A stretch of 64,000 nt of DNA, taken from the NCBI RefSeq assembly GCF_009821115.1, contig NZ_VYTY01000002.1, positions 186,001 through 250,000 of the forward strand. Reading direction: 5' to 3'. Shown here piece after piece: positions 20,101 to 28,754 of this stretch. The translations under genes were made by a program, and so were the position numbers. Numbering within the stretch: the stretch's first letter is position 1; the number at the start of each line of letters is the position of its first letter. The notes under the pieces are model-generated. The model saw only the letters and a program-made list of their open reading frames with translations. It searched no databases and was not told the DNA's origin. This stretch comes from Nitrincola alkalisediminis. Lineage in GTDB: Bacteria; Pseudomonadota; Gammaproteobacteria; Pseudomonadales; Balneatricaceae.

Positions 20101-23100
20101 CAACTGGATCGACTGGATCGACTGGATCAACCGGATCAACCGGATCAACTGGATCTACTGGATCTACTGGATCGACTGGATCAACTGGATCGACTGGATC
20201 GACTGGATCAACCGGATCAACCGGATCAACTGGGTCTACCGGATCAACTGGATCAACTGGGTCCACAGGATCGACTGGATCGACTGGATCAACTGGATCG
20301 ACCGGATCAACCGGATCTACCGGATCAACTGGATCTACTGGATCTACTGGATCTACTGGATCTACTGGATCGACTGGATCTACTGGATCTACTGGATCTA
20401 CTGGATCTACTGGGTCCACCGGATCGACTGGATCAACTGGATCAACTGGATCAACTGGATCAACTGGATCTACTGGATCTACTGGATCTACTGGATCGAC
20501 CGGATCAACTGGGTCCACCGGATCAACCGGATCAACTGGGTCCACAGGATCAACCGGATCAACTGGGTCCACCGGATCAACCGGATCAACTGGATCGACT
20601 GGATCAACTGGATCGACTGGATCGACTGGATCGACTGGATCGACTGGATCTACTGGATCGACTGGATCGACTGGATCGACTGGATCGACTGGATCGACTG
20701 GATCTACTGGATCTACTGGGTCCACCGGATCAACCGGATCAACTGGGTCCACAGGATCAACCGGATCAACCGGATCAACTGGGTCCACAGGATCAACTGG
20801 ATCGACTGGATCGACTGGATCGACTGGATCAACTGGATCAACTGGGTCCACAGGATCAACCGGATCAACTGGGTCCACAGGATCAACCGGATCAACCGGA
20901 TCAACTGGATCTACTGGATCGACTGGATCGACTGGATCTACTGGATCGACTGGATCGACTGGATCTACTGGATCGACCGGATCCACCGGATCAACCGGAT
21001 CAACTGGATCTACTGGATCGACTGGATCGACCGGATCCACCGGATCAACCGGATCAACTGGATCAACTGGATCTACTGGATCTACTGGATCTACTGGATC
21101 GACCGGATCAACCGGATCAACTGGGTCCACCGGATCCACCGGATCAACCGGATCCACCGGATCAACCGGATCAACCGGATCAACTGGATCGACCGGATCC
21201 ACCGGATCAACTGGATCAACTGGATCAACTGGATCAACTGGATCAACTGGATCAACTGGATCCACTGGATCTACTGGATCGACTGGATCGACTGGATCGA
21301 CTGGATCGACCGGATCAACCGGATCAACTGGGTCCACCGGATCAACCGGATCAACTGGATCTACTGGATCTACTGGATCTACTGGATCGACTGGATCGAC
21401 TGGATCGACTGGATCGACCGGATCAACCGGATCAACTGGGTCCACCGGATCAACCGGATCAACCGGATCAACCGGATCAACCGGATCAACTGGATCAACT
21501 GGGTCCACAGGATCAACCGGATCAACCGGATCAACCGGATCAACCGGATCAACCGGATCAACCGGATCAACCGGATCAACCGGATCAACCGGATCAACCG
21601 GATCAACCGGATCAACCGGATCAACCGGATCAACCGGATCAACTGGGTCTACTGGGTCTACTGGGTCTACCGGATCAACTGGATCCACCGGGTCAACTGG
21701 ATCAACTGGGTCTACTGGGTCTACTGGGTCTGCAGATAGAATTGTTGCTGTAGTTGTTGGTGTATCTTCATCAAAGATTAATTCATAGTTGTCAAGATTT
21801 GCATCACCAGAAAGAGTTGATTCACTCAAAGTTACATTTTGTTCACCCTCTTCTGCACTCTCAAAGTTAGCTATAGGGCTCAATACAACATTTTCACCCT
21901 CAACAACACGACTCAAATTAAGGTTATCTTCGACAATTTCTGCATTACTTGTACCGTCAGCAATTCGATCCGCTACAGTAAAGTCACCAGTGATAATCAA
22001 TTTTCTACGTATAATGTCTGCTGTCGTCGTCGGTGCATTGCTCAGACTAACCGTATAGTTACTGGCCAGACCGCCTTCACCATTCTCCAGGCCCACATTA
22101 CTCAGGGTTACCGTGATACCTTCACCGGCATTTGCATTGGCAAACGCCGCCAGAATATCGCCCAGCGTCAGATTCTCACCATCAACCAGACCACTTAATA
22201 TCAAGTTATTTTGCAGGATGCTTGCATCTGTGGTGCCATCGTACTCTCGGTTCTCTGCCGTAAAACTGCCATCCAGAGTCAACGTCCGCTGAGCGATGTC
22301 TGCTGTCGTCGTCGGTGCATTGCTCAGACTAACCGTATAGTTACTGGCCAGACCGCCTTCACCATTCTCCAGGCCCACATTACTCAGGGTTACCGTGATA
22401 CCTTCGCCGGCATTTGCATTGGCAAACGCCGCCAGAATATCGCCCAGCGTCAGATTCTCACCATCAACCAGACCACTTAATATCAGGTTATTTTGCAGGA
22501 TGCTTGCATCTGTGGTGCCATCGTACTCTCGGTTCTCTGCCGTAAAACTGCCATCTAAGGTAAGTTCTCGTTGATTAATGGTGCCAATATCACCACTGAG
22601 TGAACCACCAAGTTCTAAACCATAGAGACGAGTTTGTGCGTCATTTGTCGTCCAGATGGCATTATCAGCCGTTACGCCACCCTCAAAAATGGCGTTTACT
22701 GTTTTATCCTCACCAGCATTAGCATCAGTAAATTCATAGCCAGTAATTGTGGTACCAAGGGCAACCGCACCTCCAATCCAATCAAAATCAACATTAATGC
22801 CGTTACTGTTAGTAACTGTTTGATTTCCGTCATAAGTTTTTTCGGTTGAGCCTGTCAGGGTTGCAGTTACACCTGAGGGGCTGGCGTATAAAAAGCCATT
22901 TCCTGTGCCCAGTACAGCGGGAGAATCATCATAACTTGCATTAAACTGAATGAAGTTTGGGATTAACTCGCCAAGGGTATCATCAGCGAGGCGTTGCGAC
23001 CAAACTCGCCAGCTACGGTCAGCTTGGACACTAAATGGATTTACACCGGCAGCATTAGTAAAGGTATTATCAGCAACTAACGTAATATTGCCATTGGCGG

Positions 23101-26100
23101 CAGTAATATTGCCACTTAGAGTCAGATTACCAGCACTTGCAGCCGGATCGACTCCTGGTTTAGTAGCGCGGATCAATACATTGCCGGTCAGAGCTGTAAT
23201 CCCTGAAATGCTAGTGGCAATAACGCTGTTGAGATTAATTGTGCCATTAGCGGATAGTGACGAAAACTGAGCGATTTCGTTGGCATTGGCAAGAGTGAGG
23301 GTGCCATGGTGATGGCCAGTGACTTTAGCTGCCTTAATGACTGAACCGTCTGTTTGCGTAACCGCTCCTGTTCCTGCATGAACGAACGTTAAGCCACCAT
23401 TAATGACATCGATATTGCCCAACTGTGCATTCGCTGCGGCATGAATACCTATAGCATCATCAGCAGTGTTAGATGAGACGATTGAACCAGCCATGGTAAT
23501 CTCTCGATGTGGTCCACCGCGATCAACTCCGTTAATTTCTAGTTTTCCAGCGCCCACATTGATTTCAGAGTCAGAGGTTTGTGTTAAGCCACCTCTTAAA
23601 AAAGCCCCCTCAGAGTTGATATCAAAATCTTGCAAATCAAGGGTACCGAATGTATTCAACTCCAGAAAACCATCCACAAATATGTCATCTTCAACCCTCC
23701 ATGACATTTCGTTAAAAATTCGAGCATCACCCGGCTTATCATTGTCACCATTGGTAGACAAGCCCGACAAAGTATTAAAGCGGTTTCTACCATTTATTAG
23801 TGTGACATCACGTGCGTTTAAAATTTTTAGGTCTTCAGCAATGATGAATCCACCTTGGGTAACATCACGCGCGCCGTCGATAAAGAGTTGCCCAATATCA
23901 TTTGTATTTTCAGCTAAGGTGAACTTGATATCACCCTGCCCAGCTCGAAGTGTTAAATTTGTTTTCTGCTGAGTGTCCGCGTCAACACTTCCTAGCAAAA
24001 ACCTGCCTTGAAAAGTTATATCCCCTGCACCTAAACCGGTACTAAAGACAACATCCTGATTCAGCTTGGTACCTGTTACAGCACCACTGATTAAAATATC
24101 GGAGTTTTCCGTAGTGATATCACCACCAATATCGACTGCTAGATCGGCAACTAGCGTGACATCACCCTCTGAAGTTATATGAGCATCATTTTCGGTCTTA
24201 ATACTGGCTGCTAGGATATCAACCCCTCCCCCAAGAGCATCAACCTCTTTGAAGAGAGTCGTACTGATTCGACCAGCCAACTGTTGTAAGCCCACTGCTT
24301 TGACCGTTTCTTCGACACGCACAACATCTGCAGCCTGAATGGTGACCTGCCCCAGTCGCTCAGTCTCACCTAGCTTACCTTTCAAAGTAATATTGCCAGT
24401 ACCTGCATTCAGGGTTAGGGCGTGAAGCCCATTTCCATCTGAGTCTATGGTGGATTCCGCAACAATATCACCCGATGTGCCACCGGTATCTATTAAACGA
24501 TCACCGGTTAAAACCGTTTGATTTTGCAGAGTGATCAAGCCGCCCAGACCCGCCGGGCTTGATCCTGAACCACTACCACCTAAGGCTCGCAGATCACCGT
24601 CTAAGAAAACTGTTCCATTCTCTGCACCCAAGGTAATGGTGCCCGCATTACCGCCGTTACGGCTTTGATCGGTGGACGTAGAGGCGCCACCAGAAGTGGT
24701 GATGTCGACTACTCTCACATTGCCGTCTGCTGATGTCACGCTGACAGATGCAGCATTACTGGCCACATCTAACTCATGTGCTGCGCCGGTAGTTACGATC
24801 TCAGCTTGCAAATTTACGCCACCAGCACCGGCAATAATGACTGAACCAGAGGCTTGCCCTGTATTTTCATTCGCAGTGGTGGTAATGCTTCCATCTGCAG
24901 TACTTGTCACCTCATTGTGCGCAGTTAGCCTAACGTTACCGCCTTTGGTTACAATTTCTTCTTCAAGAATAACTGAACCGGCTGTTGACTCGATCTTGAT
25001 CAAACCCGATTGACCTGCGCCGGTGGTGCCAATTGCTTCAACAATTTTGATATCACCTGCGCCCGTAATCTCTATTTTTCCATCAGTGTTGGTAGTCCCC
25101 AGATTAAGGTTGCCCGTCGCACCAGTTACACTAATATTGCCAGTGCCATTGGCATTAAACCTCGTGGTGCCTGTAATATTGGTGTTGCCCTGCAAGCTGA
25201 TATTTGCGTTGTTAGCTGTTGTGCTAAAGGTTGCATCGCCGCCGATAGACAAGGTGCTACCATTTAAACCAGTAATAATACCTGACGAAGTAAAAGAAGC
25301 ATTTCCTGTGATATTGGTGTTGCCAATTTTTATTGGGTCGAAATTATTCAAAACCAAAGAAACGGCATCAATATTAACCGCACCTGCAAGCCGATTACCG
25401 TTTTGGTTCAAATTAACTGCATCAGTGGCATTCAGGGTTGTTGTACCACCTACACGGTAAACTGAGCCTTCACCCTGAGTAATGTCTCCACCTGCATCAA
25501 TTCTTAAATCGCCGGCAATCAGTCGGACTTGGATATTGTCATCGAGGTGGACATTTCGATCGGCATTCATAATCAAGTCACCGTCAAACGAGTTGATGGC
25601 AGCATTGATATTAATATCTTGGTTAGCATTCAGTGTTAACGAATTCTCTGAAAACCAATTCAACGCGGCATTAACATTAATGTCCCCTGCTCCAGCACCA
25701 TCGGAGGCTGTGGTGATGGTAACGTTGGTAGTCTCAAGTGCAGCATTGATGGTGCTTGCATGAATGTTACTACTGACAGGATCTCCCGCATTCGAGTTGC
25801 TGCCATCAGGGAGTTGTGTAGGTTCATTCGCGCCCGAGATAATGTAAATGTCTGTTGGGTCAATCAACCATTGACCTGTTTGACCACTATCGGCTTTAGT
25901 CGAAACTTCTAATCCTTCCCTAATCTGCACATTCGCCGCCGAAGTCTCAATAAACCCTCCATTTGCACCCTCCGATGCGCTGGCGTCTAAGGTTCCAGCC
26001 ACTTCAATACGATCATTTTCCATTCCACCCAACAAGAAGATACGTCCTTCCCTTTCTTCGATGGTTCTTGCGCGGACTTCTCCCGTGTTGTTAACCACCG

Positions 26101-26953
26101 TGGCCATGACTTCATCAAGCCCTTTTGCAGTCATGATCACGAGACCACCATCAGCAATCACAGCATGATGGTTGGCAACCAAAGCGTCTAAAGTGCCTTT
26201 TTCGACGGTCACACCAATCAATGAGTCGCCATTAAAGTTAAGGCTAATCCGATCACCGGCAGCCATAACGGCTGCTCCCATGCGCGCTGTGATGATGCCT
26301 TCGTTGATGACTTGTTGACCCAGCAAAGCAACATAGCCTTCATCGGCGGTTTGGATAGTCCCAAGATTGATCACACTGCCCTGGCTACCGTTCTCATGGA
26401 AGGTGTAGTGTCCATCCAAGAAATCTTGATTGGTGATATCTAAGGTTGAGGCGACTAGTGCACCGACATTTACCTGTGCATCTTTTCCAATCAATATGCC
26501 ATTGGAGTTAAGAAGAAACACCTGACCATTGGCATTAAGTACACCATGAATTAATGATGTTTCGTTACCTACCACACGGTTTAAGGTTGAAGCACTGGCA
26601 TTCATATGATGGAAGTTAACCGTGGCATCTTTACCTATGGAGAAGGTTTGCCAGTTGATAATCCCTTTCTGACTTGTTTGGTTAATATCCATTACATTTT
26701 GTTGTAAACTAATTGTTATTTGACCTGCTTGGATATCAGCACCGACAGGTAAGACCCCTGGATCCAATGCATGTGCCGTTCCTGCAAAGCCAAGCGCCAA
26801 GGCACCAACCGCTCCGATTACACCACTTTTAGATTTTCCTTTAGCAGTGCAGATCTCTGCCACGGCAATAAACATCTGTTTGGAGTGTGACCAAACCAGT
26901 CTAAAAACATGGTTTAAGGAAGGTTTTTGCGGTTTTCTGTGTCTGTGCTGCAT
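17174..26953 (-). CDS. TpsA exoprotein: filamentous-haemagglutinin-type adhesin with YDG repeats and a giant VDP tract
   Basis: A 3259-residue secreted protein. The start at 26953 is chosen because GGAG lies 7 bases upstream; the frame is open 17 codons further. Order: an extended signal peptide (ESPR-like [20 protein letters not shown], hydrophobic core, cleavage after AHA-62); a TPS/haemagglutination domain (about 65-200; [35 protein letters not shown]); a long beta-helix of short repeats to about 1390; YDG domains ([18 protein letters not shown] twice); 458 Val-Asp-Pro units (1744-3117, 42% of the protein); and a 142-residue C-terminal domain. TpsB (next gene) should export it. The VDP part should form an extended, highly acidic stalk. 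It may be an adhesin or biofilm factor; I see no toxin domain. Confidence 0.9.
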   Translation of the reverse strand: MQHRHRKPQKPSLNHVFRLVWSHSKQMFIAVAEICTAKGKSKSGVIGAVGALALGFAGTAHALDPGVLPVGADIQAGQITISLQQNVMDINQTSQKGIINWQTFSIGKDATVNFHHMNASASTLNRVVGNETSLIHGVLNANGQVFLLNSNGILIGKDAQVNVGALVASTLDITNQDFLDGHYTFHENGSQGSVINLGTIQTADEGYVALLGQQVINEGIITARMGAAVMAAGDRISLNFNGDSLIGVTVEKGTLDALVANHHAVIADGGLVIMTAKGLDEVMATVVNNTGEVRARTIEEREGRIFLLGGMENDRIEVAGTLDASASEGANGGFIETSAANVQIREGLEVSTKADSGQTGQWLIDPTDIYIISGANEPTQLPDGSNSNAGDPVSSNIHASTINAALETTNVTITTASDGAGAGDINVNAALNWFSENSLTLNANQDININAAINSFDGDLIMNADRNVHLDDNIQVRLIAGDLRIDAGGDITQGEGSVYRVGGTTTLNATDAVNLNQNGNRLAGAVNIDAVSLVLNNFDPIKIGNTNITGNASFTSSGIITGLNGSTLSIGGDATFSTTANNANISLQGNTNITGTTRFNANGTGNISVTGATGNLNLGTTNTDGKIEITGAGDIKIVEAIGTTGAGQSGLIKIESTAGSVILEEEIVTKGGNVRLTAHNEVTSTADGSITTTANENTGQASGSVIIAGAGGVNLQAEIVTTGAAHELDVASNAASVSVTSADGNVRVVDITTSGGASTSTDQSRNGGNAGTITLGAENGTVFLDGDLRALGGSGSGSSPAGLGGLITLQNQTVLTGDRLIDTGGTSGDIVAESTIDSDGNGLHALTLNAGTGNITLKGKLGETERLGQVTIQAADVVRVEETVKAVGLQQLAGRISTTLFKEVDALGGGVDILAASIKTENDAHITSEGDVTLVADLAVDIGGDITTENSDILISGAVTGTKLNQDVVFSTGLGAGDITFQGRFLLGSVDADTQQKTNLTLRAGQGDIKFTLAENTNDIGQLFIDGARDVTQGGFIIAEDLKILNARDVTLINGRNRFNTLSGLSTNGDNDKPGDARIFNEMSWRVEDDIFVDGFLELNTFGTLDLQDFDINSEGAFLRGGLTQTSDSEINVGAGKLEINGVDRGGPHREITMAGSIVSSNTADDAIGIHAAANAQLGNIDVINGGLTFVHAGTGAVTQTDGSVIKAAKVTGHHHGTLTLANANEIAQFSSLSANGTINLNSVIATSISGITALTGNVLIRATKPGVDPAASAGNLTLSGNITAANGNITLVADNTFTNAAGVNPFSVQADRSWRVWSQRLADDTLGELIPNFIQFNASYDDSPAVLGTGNGFLYASPSGVTATLTGSTEKTYDGNQTVTNSNGINVDFDWIGGAVALGTTITGYEFTDANAGEDKTVNAIFEGGVTADNAIWTTNDAQTRLYGLELGGSLSGDIGTINQRELTLDGSFTAENREYDGTTDASILQNNLILSGLVDGENLTLGDILAAFANANAGEGITVTLSNVGLENGEGGLASNYTVSLSNAPTTTADIAQRTLTLDGSFTAENREYDGTTDASILQNNLILSGLVDGENLTLGDILAAFANANAGEGITVTLSNVGLENGEGGLASNYTVSLSNAPTTTADIIRRKLIITGDFTVADRIADGTSNAEIVEDNLNLSRVVEGENVVLSPIANFESAEEGEQNVTLSESTLSGDANLDNYELIFDEDTPTTTATILSADPVDPVDPVDPVDPVDPVDPVDPVDPVDPVDPVDPVDPVDPVDPVDPVDPVDPVDPVDPVDPVDPVDPVDPVDPVDPVDPVDPVDPVDPVDPVDPVDPVDPVDPVDPVDPVDPVDPVDPVDPVDPVDPVDPVDPVDPVDPVDPVDPVDPVDPVDPVDPVDPVDPVDPVDPVDPVDPVDPVDPVDPVDPVDPVDPVDPVDPVDPVDPVDPVDPVDPVDPVDPVDPVDPVDPVDPVDPVDPVDPVDPVDPVDPVDPVDPVDPVDPVDPVDPVDPVDPVDPVDPVDPVDPVDPVDPVDPVDPVDPVDPVDPVDPVDPVDPVDPVDPVDPVDPVDPVDPVDPVDPVDPVDPVDPVDPVDPVDPVDPVDPVDPVDPVDPVDPVDPVDPVDPVDPVDPVDPVDPVDPVDPVDPVDPVDPVDPVDPVDPVDPVDPVDPVDPVDPVDPVDPVDPVDPVDPVDPVDPVDPVDPVDPVDPVDPVDPVDPVDPVDPVDPVDPVDPVDPVDPVDPVDPVDPVDPVDPVDPVDPVDPVDPVDPVDPVDPVDPVDPVDPVDPVDPVDPVDPVDPVDPVDPVDPVDPVDPVDPVDPVDPVDPVDPVDPVDPVDPVDPVDPVDPVDPVDPVDPVDPVDPVDPVDPVDPVDPVDPVDPVDPVDPVDPVDPVDPVDPVDPVDPVDPVDPVDPVDPVDPVDPVDPVDPVDPVDPVDPVDPVDPVDPVDPVDPVDPVDPVDPVDPVDPVDPVDPVDPVDPVDPVDPVDPVDPVDPVDPVDPVDPVDPVDPVDPVDPIDPVDPVDPVDPVDPVDPVDPVDPVDPVDPVDPVDPVDPVDPVDPVDPVDPVDPVDPVDPVDPVDPVDPVDPVDPVDPVDPVDPVDPVDPVDPVDPVDPVDPVDPVDPVDPVDPVDPVDPVDPVDPVDPVDPVDPVDPVDPVDPVDPVDPVDPVDPVDPVDPVDPVDPVDPVDPVDPVDPVDPVDPVDPVDPVDPVDPVDPVDPVDPVDPVDPVDPVDPVDPVDPVDPVDPVDPVDPVDPVDPVDPVDPVDPVDPVDPVDPVDPVDPVDPVDPVDPVDPVDPVDPVDPVDPVDPVDPVDPVDPVDPVDPVDPVDPVDPVDPVDPVDPVDPVDPVDPVDPVDPVDPVDPVDPVDPVDPVDPVDPVDPVDPVDPVDPVDPVDPVDPVDPVDPVDPVDPVDPVDPVDPVDPVDPVDPVDPVDPVDPVDPVDPVDPVDPVDPVDPVDPVDPVDPVDPVDPVDPVDPVDPVDPVDPVDPVDPVDPVDPVDPVDPVDPVDPVDPVDPVDPVDPVDPVDPVDPVDPVDPVDPVDPVDPVDPVDPVDPVDPVDPVDPVDPVDPVDPVDPVDPVDPVDPVDPVDPVDPVDPVDPVDPVDPVDPVDPVDPRDPRSEVPEGIINNIQQQTFSNIVPFFSSSDYSLQGANGLLRSNGFSSVLNPSIVSGSFSTEGPLILLSAPSGNEPSQSVTLSEARELLAGVDETGSSDEDDNTADTDVRVPVSRDSLVDIVNGGVRLPDGVEQQLFVVKDN
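17603..21724 (-). repeat. 458 tandem 9-bp units encoding Val-Asp-Pro
   Basis: The tract is 4122 bases, exactly 458 nine-base units, read GTN-GAY-CCR on the minus strand. Units differ almost only at third codon positions; the only amino-acid change I see is one Ile for Val near 19400. Variants fall into runs (for example long runs of the unit with TAC, and runs of the GATCAACCG type at 21510-21640) and into recurring blocks, as expected from repeated duplication of segments. The antisense strand and other frames are also open simply because the unit length is a multiple of three. Confidence 0.98.
22014..22555 (-). repeat. Tandem duplication of a YDG-domain module, period 282 bp
   Basis: Positions 22014-22273 recur at 22296-22555 with only about two base differences that I can see (near 22126 and 22205). 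The period is 282 bases or 94 residues and covers one whole YDG module ([15 protein letters not shown] through [15 protein letters not shown]). The near-identity at synonymous sites marks a recent duplication or gene conversion within tpsA. Confidence 0.93.
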
Positions 26954-27040
26954 AGTGGGCTCCAACAATAGCCTAAAGCATGAAGCCAAGCTTCTGCGAA
27001 TCAAAACTGATTTAAACGCAAAGGCATGGATTTTTTTGCA

Positions 27041-27107
27041 AATATAGGCGCTTACCAGTGGCAGGGATACACGGAAAACGAAAAGGTGTTACACGAAAAA
27101 CGAAAAG
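27041..27107 (-). promoter_or_regulatory. Probable tpsA promoter with AraC-type direct repeats
   Basis: Two 18-bp direct repeats, TACACGGAAAACGAAAAG (27068-27085) and TACACGAAAAACGAAAAG (27090-27107), match at 17 of 18 positions and start 22 bases apart, two helical turns, as for AraC-family half-site pairs. Reading the minus strand, the proximal repeat runs into the -35 position of a TATATT -10 box (27041-27046) that has no good -35 of its own. That is the geometry of a promoter activated by an AraC protein. The tpsA start is about 90 bases downstream. Regulation by the AraC gene of this operon is inference. Confidence 0.6.
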
Positions 27108-27864
27108 TTCATTTTTTACTCTACACATGAAAGAAATATCTTATTGAACTTCTACAATTCCCAGTATTACTTAATCTAATAATTGATTAATCTTTTCATA
27201 ACAAGCAACTGGAAAGCGATTTCAAACAGGGATAGGACATAAAATCACTTTACTAATAGAGTCAAATTTTTAGATATAGAGGAAGTGAAAAAACCTCTAG
27301 AACCGAACAATATCTTGTAGTGGTTGTTTGAAAGCAGCATCAAAACGAGTCATAGTTTCTAAATGCTATTCGATGCATTCTGACCATCACTCGCTTTTGT
27401 GCCCAAAGGCGAGCTTAGAAACTTCGATACGACAGGCTATTGCTAATTCGAGGAACCAATATACCAAGCCAATTCTTATCCGACACGCTCTCAATAGCTT
27501 CTTTTCAATCATAGAGCCAAGGACTAAGCTCCACATCAAAGCAACTAAGAACAAGCTCTACACGGAACTCTTTCTGAAGTAACAGAACCCACTGGCTGTT
27601 TTTTGACTCGGAACTAGCATTGAGCCAGTAACTTCTAGACGGACTGGTATTCAATTATAGCTGTAAGGGTGTTGCAGATTCCCTCTCTAACTATATAAAA
27701 CCACGCTTGAATTTTTCGTGATTTACAATATTGCTGCCGACATCCGCCTCATCCCAAATTTGCAACTCCCACGGGAAGTAAAAATTACTCTTGTTTTTGA
27801 AATACACATGCAAGCCACGATAACCACCCTCCCTATCGCGCAAATACCAGTTTTTCAAACCCTA
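27108..27864. other. Gene-free stretch upstream of the tpsA promoter
   Basis: About 760 A/T-rich bases. Short frames at 27328-27582 and 27718-27912 have no good ribosome-binding site, no recognisable motif and biased composition, so I do not call them. A 7-bp inverted pair ACTGGCT/AGCCAGT (around 27590-27627) with a 24-base loop is the only structure seen, and it lacks a T-run in a useful place. Confidence 0.5.
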
Positions 27865-28641
27865 TCAACGCCCAGCCTCCACTGGCATACCCAAGCGCCC
27901 CACCCCAGGTAAATTAAGTGCAATTGGCCAAAAATCGATTCCCGCGCTCAAGCCAAGCAAATTAACCTCCAAACCTTCCTCAGGTGCTGCAATTAAACCC
28001 AGCAAGCCCGACATAGAGACTTGAACGCCCGTACCACTCGGTGCCGTTGCGATGAAACGTCCTTCAGGTAAGTAATCTTTTCCAATCGCCGTCGAAGGTA
28101 AATTTAAGCGCAACTCAGGCACTTCTCGTCCTAGATAGGCAATAAACGTATTGCTGTTCGGCCCCGGCCAAAGACGATATTCCCCCCTATGCGGATACAC
28201 CTCTGCAGCTTGGTACAGCCGCTCAATCAACTGATCAACCTCATCAGTACCTCGTATATCCCGCAGCAAAACGGGATAGCTGCCATACCAATAGCCATCG
28301 GCAACTCCTCTTGCAACACGAACAGCATCCCCTCCACGCCCGCGCACGACATTAAAACCTATGACCTCAAGGCGCGTAAAATAGTCTTGGTTTTGTGGCT
28401 TGACCGCAATCCACGTATGCACACCCAAAGCACCCCGCCAACGAAACGCACGCGCCGCGTACACCTGAATAATCGCTTCGGACGTAACTGCAGGATCTGG
28501 CGCAATGCCCGCACTGTCACGACGTGCTGTTTGCCAATCTTTCGCACGCTCATCATTGGCATTGTGCGAGACAAGCGCACACCCGACAGGGACAATAAAA
28601 ATTAACACGATCCACAGTAACGCCCTAAGAAGTCGTTTCAT
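27865..28641 (-). CDS. DUF3750 family protein
   Basis: A 258-residue protein with an N-terminal membrane segment/lipobox-like start (LLRALLWIVLIFIVPVGCAL, Cys at 21) and the DUF3750 core, visible as VHTWIAVKPQNQDYFTRLEV, IGFNVVRGRGGDAVRV and LWPGPNSNTFIAYLGREVP. Its predicted place is the periplasmic face of a membrane. The conserved WPGPNSNTF segment recalls amidase-like folds but no activity is established. It is divergent from the GGDEF-EAL gene with 113 bases between starts. Confidence 0.8.
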   Translation of the reverse strand: MKRLLRALLWIVLIFIVPVGCALVSHNANDERAKDWQTARRDSAGIAPDPAVTSEAIIQVYAARAFRWRGALGVHTWIAVKPQNQDYFTRLEVIGFNVVRGRGGDAVRVARGVADGYWYGSYPVLLRDIRGTDEVDQLIERLYQAAEVYPHRGEYRLWPGPNSNTFIAYLGREVPELRLNLPSTAIGKDYLPEGRFIATAPSGTGVQVSMSGLLGLIAAPEEGLEVNLLGLSAGIDFWPIALNLPGVGRLGMPVEAGR

Positions 28642-28754
28642 TTGTGATATCCTTGCACAGTTTTATAATTGAGAACATTAAGGCTGATTGCATCATCAAA
28701 TCGACTCAACTTGGATCAGAATAACAAGAGTCAAGCGATTGAGCAGCAACCAAC

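Noticed and set aside
17603-21724. CRISPR or other array-like DNA repeat
   Set aside because: There are no spacers; the repeat is contiguous, in frame and synonymous-variant, so it is coding.
17549-21753. Long plus-strand frames (up to 1396 codons) opposite the VDP tract
   Set aside because: They exist only because a 9-bp unit keeps all frames free of stops; they encode Trp-Ile-Asx or Asp-Gln-Leu repeats with no start signals, and the tpsA frame explains the DNA.
27328-27582. Possible 84-residue protein
   Set aside because: No ribosome-binding site, no motif, and the composition of non-coding A/T-rich DNA.
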